Below the pieces are notes generated by a model. It did no database searches. It was not told the origin of the DNA and worked only from the letters and a program-made list of their open reading frames with translations. Made by a program: the position numbers and the translations under genes. Below are positions 5,099 to 8,197 of a stretch of DNA of 8,197 bases, piece by piece. The DNA lies in the NCBI GenBank assembly GCA_030615145.1, contig JAUWZT010000166.1, positions 1 through 8,197 of the forward strand. The letters are read 5' to 3'. Source of the DNA: Promethearchaeota archaeon. Lineage in GTDB: Archaea; Asgardarchaeota; Lokiarchaeia; Sigyniarchaeales; SOKP01. Numbering within the stretch: position 1 is the stretch's first letter; every line of letters begins with the position of its first letter.

Positions 5099-5974
5099 TT
5101 ATTTAGTGAGATTTATTAGCGTCCTAATTTTTATTTCAATTTTTTTAAGCTTTAAATCAAAAGCTTTGCTTTTAGCTTTAAAATCGTCTTCAGAAATTTC
5201 TTTTGCTGAAAATCGTCCTTTATTTAAGTTTCTCTCCGATTGGAGTTCAGCTTTTTCCATTTTTAATTCCTTAATCCAAAGTTTCATTCCATTTGTTAAA
5301 TCTTTTTTCTCCGTTTCGAATTCCTTTTTTGCTTGGTTATACTTTTCTCGTAGCTTTTCAAACGATTCTTTATCGACTTTATGTAATTTAAATTCTTTTG
5401 ACAGGTTTTTTAATTGAAAGATTTTCTTTTCAATATCGTCTTGAATTCTCTGAACAATAAATGGTTTCTCCAACTTTTGCTCTAATTCGCCTTCTTTTTG
5501 TTTTAATTCAGTTATTAAAGTTTTAATCGCTTCGAGTTTAATATTAACAGTTTTTTTATATTCTGGATCTACATCGTATCTTGGATCTTTTACAGATTTT
5601 TGAAGTTCTTTTAATTTTTCAAGCAATATTTGTTTATTTAATTGAGTATCATTATATTCTATGTTCAAAATCATTTGTTCCTTAACTTCAAAAGGTAGAG
5701 GTTTCTCTACAATTTCTTTTTCGGCTTTTTTATCCTTTTTCTTTTTGCCTTTTATTTCTGGTTTTTCAGATAATTCTTCGACGTCTTCGTCTATAATAAT
5801 TTCCTCCGCGGGTTCTTCCCTAAGCTTTTTCTTGTCTTTAATGAATTCTTTAGCTTTCTCGACCTCGGTTTTCTCTGGCTTTTTTACGCTTGCTAGAACT
5901 GGCTTCCCACAGATTATACAGAATTTATCTTCACTTTTCAACGGATTGCCACAATATACACAATATTTAGCCAT
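5099..5974 (-). CDS. Zinc-ribbon protein with long coiled coil, 291 aa
   Basis: The N-terminus is a compact treble CxxC zinc ribbon: CVYC (C5, C8) and CIIC (C19, C22), with GNPL and GKPV after the pairs, as in many archaeal and bacterial stand-alone zinc ribbons. Residues 31-95 are a charged, low-complexity linker (PEKTEVEKAKEF..., an acidic IIIDEDVEELSE block, then GKKKKDKKAEKE) that is probably disordered. From about 103 to 290 the sequence is almost wholly K/E/L-rich heptad-like helix, including LLEKLKELQKSVK and IEKKIFQLKNLSKEF, predicting a long coiled coil with a few breaks (DPRYDVDPEYKK). It has no membrane segment. The architecture suggests a scaffold or adaptor; no enzyme function is visible. 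Its ATG at 5974 has a TTTTAAAA stretch about 28 bp upstream, fitting leaderless transcription divergent from selB. Confidence 0.88.
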   Translation of the reverse strand: MAKYCVYCGNPLKSEDKFCIICGKPVLASVKKPEKTEVEKAKEFIKDKKKLREEPAEEIIIDEDVEELSEKPEIKGKKKKDKKAEKEIVEKPLPFEVKEQMILNIEYNDTQLNKQILLEKLKELQKSVKDPRYDVDPEYKKTVNIKLEAIKTLITELKQKEGELEQKLEKPFIVQRIQDDIEKKIFQLKNLSKEFKLHKVDKESFEKLREKYNQAKKEFETEKKDLTNGMKLWIKELKMEKAELQSERNLNKGRFSAKEISEDDFKAKSKAFDLKLKKIEIKIRTLINLTK

Positions 5975-6044
5975 TTAACTTCTCACTTCTCGGTTTGTTT
6001 TAAAATAAGATATAATAAAATCATATTGTATTTGTAATTAAATT

Positions 6045-6061
6045 TTATTGGAGTCCAATAA
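6045..6061. promoter_or_regulatory. 17-bp perfect dyad in the selB divergent intergenic region
   Basis: TTATTGGA-G-TCCAATAA is an 8-bp perfect inverted repeat around one central base. It lies about 71 bp upstream of the zinc-ribbon start codon and about 70 bp upstream of the selB box A. Its GC-containing core stands out from the nearly pure A/T surroundings, as expected for a transcription factor site. Which gene it would control is unknown. Confidence 0.45.
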
Positions 6062-6130
6062 TTACACTTATTTCTCTGATTTATTAAAATAAATTATTGA
6101 TTCTAATATTTTTATATTAAAAGATATTAA

Positions 6131-6140
6131 TTTTAAATAA
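6131..6140 (+). promoter_or_regulatory. Candidate box A promoter of selB
   Basis: TTTTAAATAA matches the archaeal TATA consensus. Its centre is about 52 bp upstream of the selB ATG, predicting a start near 6162 and a leader of about 26 nt. Other A/T-rich stretches nearby make this one of several possibilities. No Shine-Dalgarno motif is seen before the ATG at 6188. Confidence 0.35.
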
Positions 6141-6187
6141 TTATTAAATTACATCATAGATTCATTTCATTTTTCCTTTTTATTTCA

Positions 6188-7630
6188 ATGTTAAAAATTG
6201 AGAAGAAAATTCCCGTCCATATTGGTCTTTTTGGTCATATAGATTCCGGCAAGACGGCAGTAGTCGCTGTTTTAAGCGAGTTTATTTCAACTGCTGGAAT
6301 TGACGCTCATCCTCAGAGCAAGGAAAGGGGAATTACAATAGATTTAGGTTTTACGAGTTTAATTTTAGAGGAATATTTGATCACCTTAGTAGATGGTCCT
6401 GGTCACGCCGATTTGATTAAAATTAGTGCTTCTTCAGTGGAGATTATTGATTGTGTTCTAATCGTAATTGATATAACTAAAGGCCCTCAGATTCAAACTG
6501 GAGAACATTTAATAATGATAGAATCGCTCGACATAAAAGATGTTATAGTAGTACTTAACAAAATTGATTTGTTTAAAGGAGATTTAGATGCAGAAGTTAA
6601 GGAAATTAGAGAATTTTTTAGATCGACCTCATATGGTTCGGATATACCTATTTTTTCGGTTTCTGCAAAAAATCAACTCGGATTTGAAGATTTAAAACAA
6701 GGAATTTTAGAGAAAGTTAAAGCTTTGGATATTAAAAGAAATTACGAAGGAAGTGTTATTATCCCAATTGATCACCATTTTTTAATAAAGGGAAGAGGAG
6801 CGGTAATTACTGGTACAATATTGAAGGGGAGGTTAAAGCTAAACCAGGATATAGATGTGATCCCGGTTAATTCTTCAGGTAGAGTCAAAACTATTCAAAT
6901 TTTTCGTCAGAATGTTGATGAAGCTAAAGCAGGCGATAGAGTTGGAATAAATATAAAGGGAATAGATATTAAAAAAATATATCGAGGTTGTTACGCTACA
7001 AATAATAAGAAAGCATTCGATTTTTGCGACTTAATTGATATTCGAGTAAAACAAAATAAATTATTCAAACCTAAGACTCAATTTGGAACCCAAGTGCATG
7101 TTACAATAGGGATGTTCACAGTTACGGGGAATTTATTTCCATATTACGAAAAAAATGGGAAAAAGATTCAATTAGAAAGTTCGGGTGATTTAAACGCATA
7201 CAATGCCTTTTTATGGTTAAATGAAAAAGTCTTTATTAATAAGGAAAGAAATACAATGCTTTTAAGTCGATTGGACCTTCCACCAACATCTTTAAGGATA
7301 CTCGGCGCAGCAAAATTGATCACAGTAATTAAAGACCCTCCAAAATTGTATAAGTTTAAACTAAAGAAAGGATACGTTCAAAACCCCGAACATACTCAAG
7401 GGATCGTTTGTAGCGGTTTAGCCCAAAGCTACGAAGGAGCTAAAAAAATCATTGGTCGCAAATTGGAGCCCCCCTTTACTAAAATTATTGATACATTTGG
7501 AACGAAAGGATTAGTAATTGTAGGGATTGACACAAAAGACCAAACCGTGAAAAAAGGGGACCCAATCGCTCTAAAAGAATTACGGAGTTTCACATTGAAA
7601 TCTAAAAAAGATTTAAATTTGCTGAATTAA
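6188..7630 (+). CDS. selB: Selenocysteine-specific elongation factor SelB / EF-Sec
   Basis: This 480-aa GTPase delivers Sec-tRNA(Sec) to the ribosome at UGA codons marked by a SECIS element. Domain I has all G motifs: GHIDSGKT (16-23), the EF-Sec hallmark QSKERGITIDLGF (43-55), DGPGH (69-73), NKID (124-127) and SAK (159-161). Domain II contains PIDHHFLIKGRG (193-204) and AGDRVG (248-253); D195, H196 and R251 match the residues that form the selenocysteine pocket in human EF-Sec (D229, H230, R285). Domain III follows to about 380, then a short domain IV (KLKKGYV... to FGTKGLVIVGI, about 390-447). The long winged-helix C-terminus with which bacterial SelB binds SECIS is absent, as in archaea and eukaryotes, so a separate SECIS-binding factor is expected. 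The ATG at 6188 directly precedes the conserved N-terminus. It is divergent from the zinc-ribbon gene and 27 bp upstream of the Roadblock gene. Confidence 0.97.
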   Translation: MLKIEKKIPVHIGLFGHIDSGKTAVVAVLSEFISTAGIDAHPQSKERGITIDLGFTSLILEEYLITLVDGPGHADLIKISASSVEIIDCVLIVIDITKGPQIQTGEHLIMIESLDIKDVIVVLNKIDLFKGDLDAEVKEIREFFRSTSYGSDIPIFSVSAKNQLGFEDLKQGILEKVKALDIKRNYEGSVIIPIDHHFLIKGRGAVITGTILKGRLKLNQDIDVIPVNSSGRVKTIQIFRQNVDEAKAGDRVGINIKGIDIKKIYRGCYATNNKKAFDFCDLIDIRVKQNKLFKPKTQFGTQVHVTIGMFTVTGNLFPYYEKNGKKIQLESSGDLNAYNAFLWLNEKVFINKERNTMLLSRLDLPPTSLRILGAAKLITVIKDPPKLYKFKLKKGYVQNPEHTQGIVCSGLAQSYEGAKKIIGRKLEPPFTKIIDTFGTKGLVIVGIDTKDQTVKKGDPIALKELRSFTLKSKKDLNLLN

Positions 7631-7645
7631 TTTATAATATTAATT

Positions 7646-7650
7646 GAGGT
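7646..7650 (+). promoter_or_regulatory. Shine-Dalgarno site of the Roadblock gene
   Basis: GAGGT lies 7 bases before the ATG at 7658, in the 27-bp selB-Roadblock gap. It is the clearest ribosome binding site in the window; most other genes look leaderless. This supports translation from a transcript shared with selB and fixes the start codon. Confidence 0.6.
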
Positions 7651-7657
7651 TGAAAAA

Positions 7658-8095
7658 ATGGAAAAAATTCGCCCACCAGAAATTAACATCGATCAAGATT
7701 TATTGGCAGAAATAATGCATAATTTAGAAAAATTAGAAAGCTCAACTGATTTAGAGGGCAGCGCAATCGTTTCAAAAACGGGTTTAAGAATTGCTAGCTC
7801 TGAAACTGCAGATATTATTGCCGACATTTATAGTGCAAGTCCTGCTACATTAATTTCGCTAGGAGAAAAAATAAGTAGCGGTTTAGGACAAGGAGAACTA
7901 AGAGAAATCATGATAAGAAGAGTAAAAGGTTACACTATTATATTGGTTAATGATACAGATAATAATTTCATGCTATTTACTAATTGCTTGAAAGGATATA
8001 AGTTGGGATATTATTTCCATAAAATTCGTAAATCTTTTAGAGAAATGGAGCCCATTCTTAAGAGGATTGAGACAAAAGAATTAAGAACTTCATAA
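7658..8095 (+). CDS. Roadblock/LC7 domain protein, 145 aa
   Basis: A single-domain Roadblock/LC7 protein, a family of small alpha/beta dimers that bind and regulate Ras-like GTPases and are greatly expanded in Asgard archaea. The domain runs from about residue 17 to 125: helix AEIMHNLEKLESSTDLEG, strand SAIVSKTGLRIAS (37-49), a long helix (ASPATLISLGEKISSGLGQG, 66-85) and the closing strands ELREIMIRRVKGYTIILV and NNFMLFTN. A C-terminal helix (IRKSFREMEPILKRIE) follows. The sequence GSAIVSKTGLRIASSE is the typical start of the MglB-like/Roadblock core. With its Shine-Dalgarno site and 27-bp spacing it is probably co-transcribed with selB, itself a GTPase, although Roadblock proteins usually partner small Ras/Rag/Mgl-type GTPases, none of which is in the window. 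Confidence 0.92.
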   Translation: MEKIRPPEINIDQDLLAEIMHNLEKLESSTDLEGSAIVSKTGLRIASSETADIIADIYSASPATLISLGEKISSGLGQGELREIMIRRVKGYTIILVNDTDNNFMLFTNCLKGYKLGYYFHKIRKSFREMEPILKRIETKELRTS

Positions 8096-8112
8096 ATTTA
8101 GAAATAAACAAA

Positions 8113-8148
8113 ATCTTGTTTTTTATATATGTATCCATGTAACAAGAT
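8113..8148. terminator. 8-bp inverted repeat with T tract at a convergent junction
   Basis: ATCTTGTT (8113-8120) and AACAAGAT (8141-8148) are perfect inverted repeats with a 20-nt loop, and a T6 run (8119-8124) overlaps the left arm. It begins 17 bp after the Roadblock stop and spans the stop codon of the converging minus-strand gene. It may end transcription of the + unit. Confidence 0.35.
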
Positions 8149-8197
8149 CACCAGATTCTAAGGGATATACTGATGCTCCTACTTCGGCGAAAAAATT
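8123..8197 (-). CDS. C-terminal end of an unidentified protein (partial)
   Basis: The minus strand from the right edge encodes 24 in-frame residues, NFFAEVGASVYPLESGDLV followed by TWIHI, and then TAA at 8123-8125. The composition and pattern (a helix end, a VYPLESGDLVTWIHI strand pair) look like real protein rather than a shadow frame, and nothing on the + strand explains this stretch. It is too short to assign a family. The gene converges on the Roadblock gene with a 27-bp gap. Confidence 0.55.
   Translation of the reverse strand, partial: NFFAEVGASVYPLESGDLVTWIHI

Noticed and set aside
5106..5978. Two + strand open frames, rich in Ser and Phe, opposite the coiled-coil gene (5106-5417, 5661-5978)
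   Set aside because: They are the complement of lysine/glutamate codons of the coiled coil, so the hydrophobic look is an artefact.
450..8197. SECIS elements in the intergenic regions
   Set aside because: By eye I found no hairpin with a GA/K-turn-type core in any gap, and no gene here shows an in-frame UGA; a covariance-model search would be needed to exclude weak ones.
1..8197. CRISPR arrays, insertion sequences or other mobile elements
   Set aside because: No repeated spacer pattern, no transposase or integrase motif, and no terminal repeats flanking any gene were seen.

Overview
The window looks like a piece of an AT-rich archaeal chromosome, most likely from an Asgard archaeon of the Lokiarchaeia type. 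The evidence is a tRNA-Sec gene, an archaeal/eukaryal O-phosphoseryl-tRNA(Sec) selenium transferase (SepSecS), an archaeal/eukaryal-type selenocysteine elongation factor (SelB/EF-Sec), a stand-alone Roadblock/LC7 protein, box A-like promoters very close to start codons, and tRNA introns with bulge-helix-bulge signals. The exact lineage is an inference, because no rRNA or phylogenetic marker is present.

Layout, left to right. Bases 3-449 hold the C-terminal ATPase domain of a histidine kinase cut by the window edge (+). Bases 450-637 have no convincing gene. On the minus strand follow an unrecognised 227-aa protein (638-1321), SepSecS (1467-2834), a tRNA-Sec(UCA) gene 33 bp upstream of it (2868-3023), and two tandem paralogous CoA-type Nudix hydrolases (3108-3776 and 3810-4520). 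A small CxxxxC/CxxH protein is on + (4595-4906). It converges on a previously easy-to-miss 41-aa membrane peptide on - (4923-5048), which sits downstream of a zinc-ribbon plus coiled-coil protein on - (5099-5974). A 213-bp divergent intergenic region with a 17-bp perfect dyad leads to selB on + (6188-7630), and a Roadblock/LC7 gene with a clear Shine-Dalgarno site follows 27 bp later (7658-8095). The last 75 bases encode the C-terminus of another minus-strand protein.

The biological core is selenocysteine. tRNA-Sec carries serine, then phosphoserine; SepSecS converts Sep-tRNA(Sec) to Sec-tRNA(Sec); SelB delivers it to UGA codons. Three of the central parts lie within about 6 kb. PSTK, selenophosphate synthetase and any selenoprotein or SECIS element were not found in the window.

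The most striking item is the tRNA-Sec gene. It is 156 bp long instead of about 93. The excess is explained by two insertions, 33 bp in the D loop and about 30 bp in the T loop. The D-loop insertion has a near-ideal bulge-helix-bulge; removing both gives a textbook 9+4 archaeal/eukaryal tRNA-Sec with a 7-bp D stem, a 4-nt D loop and an encoded CCA.
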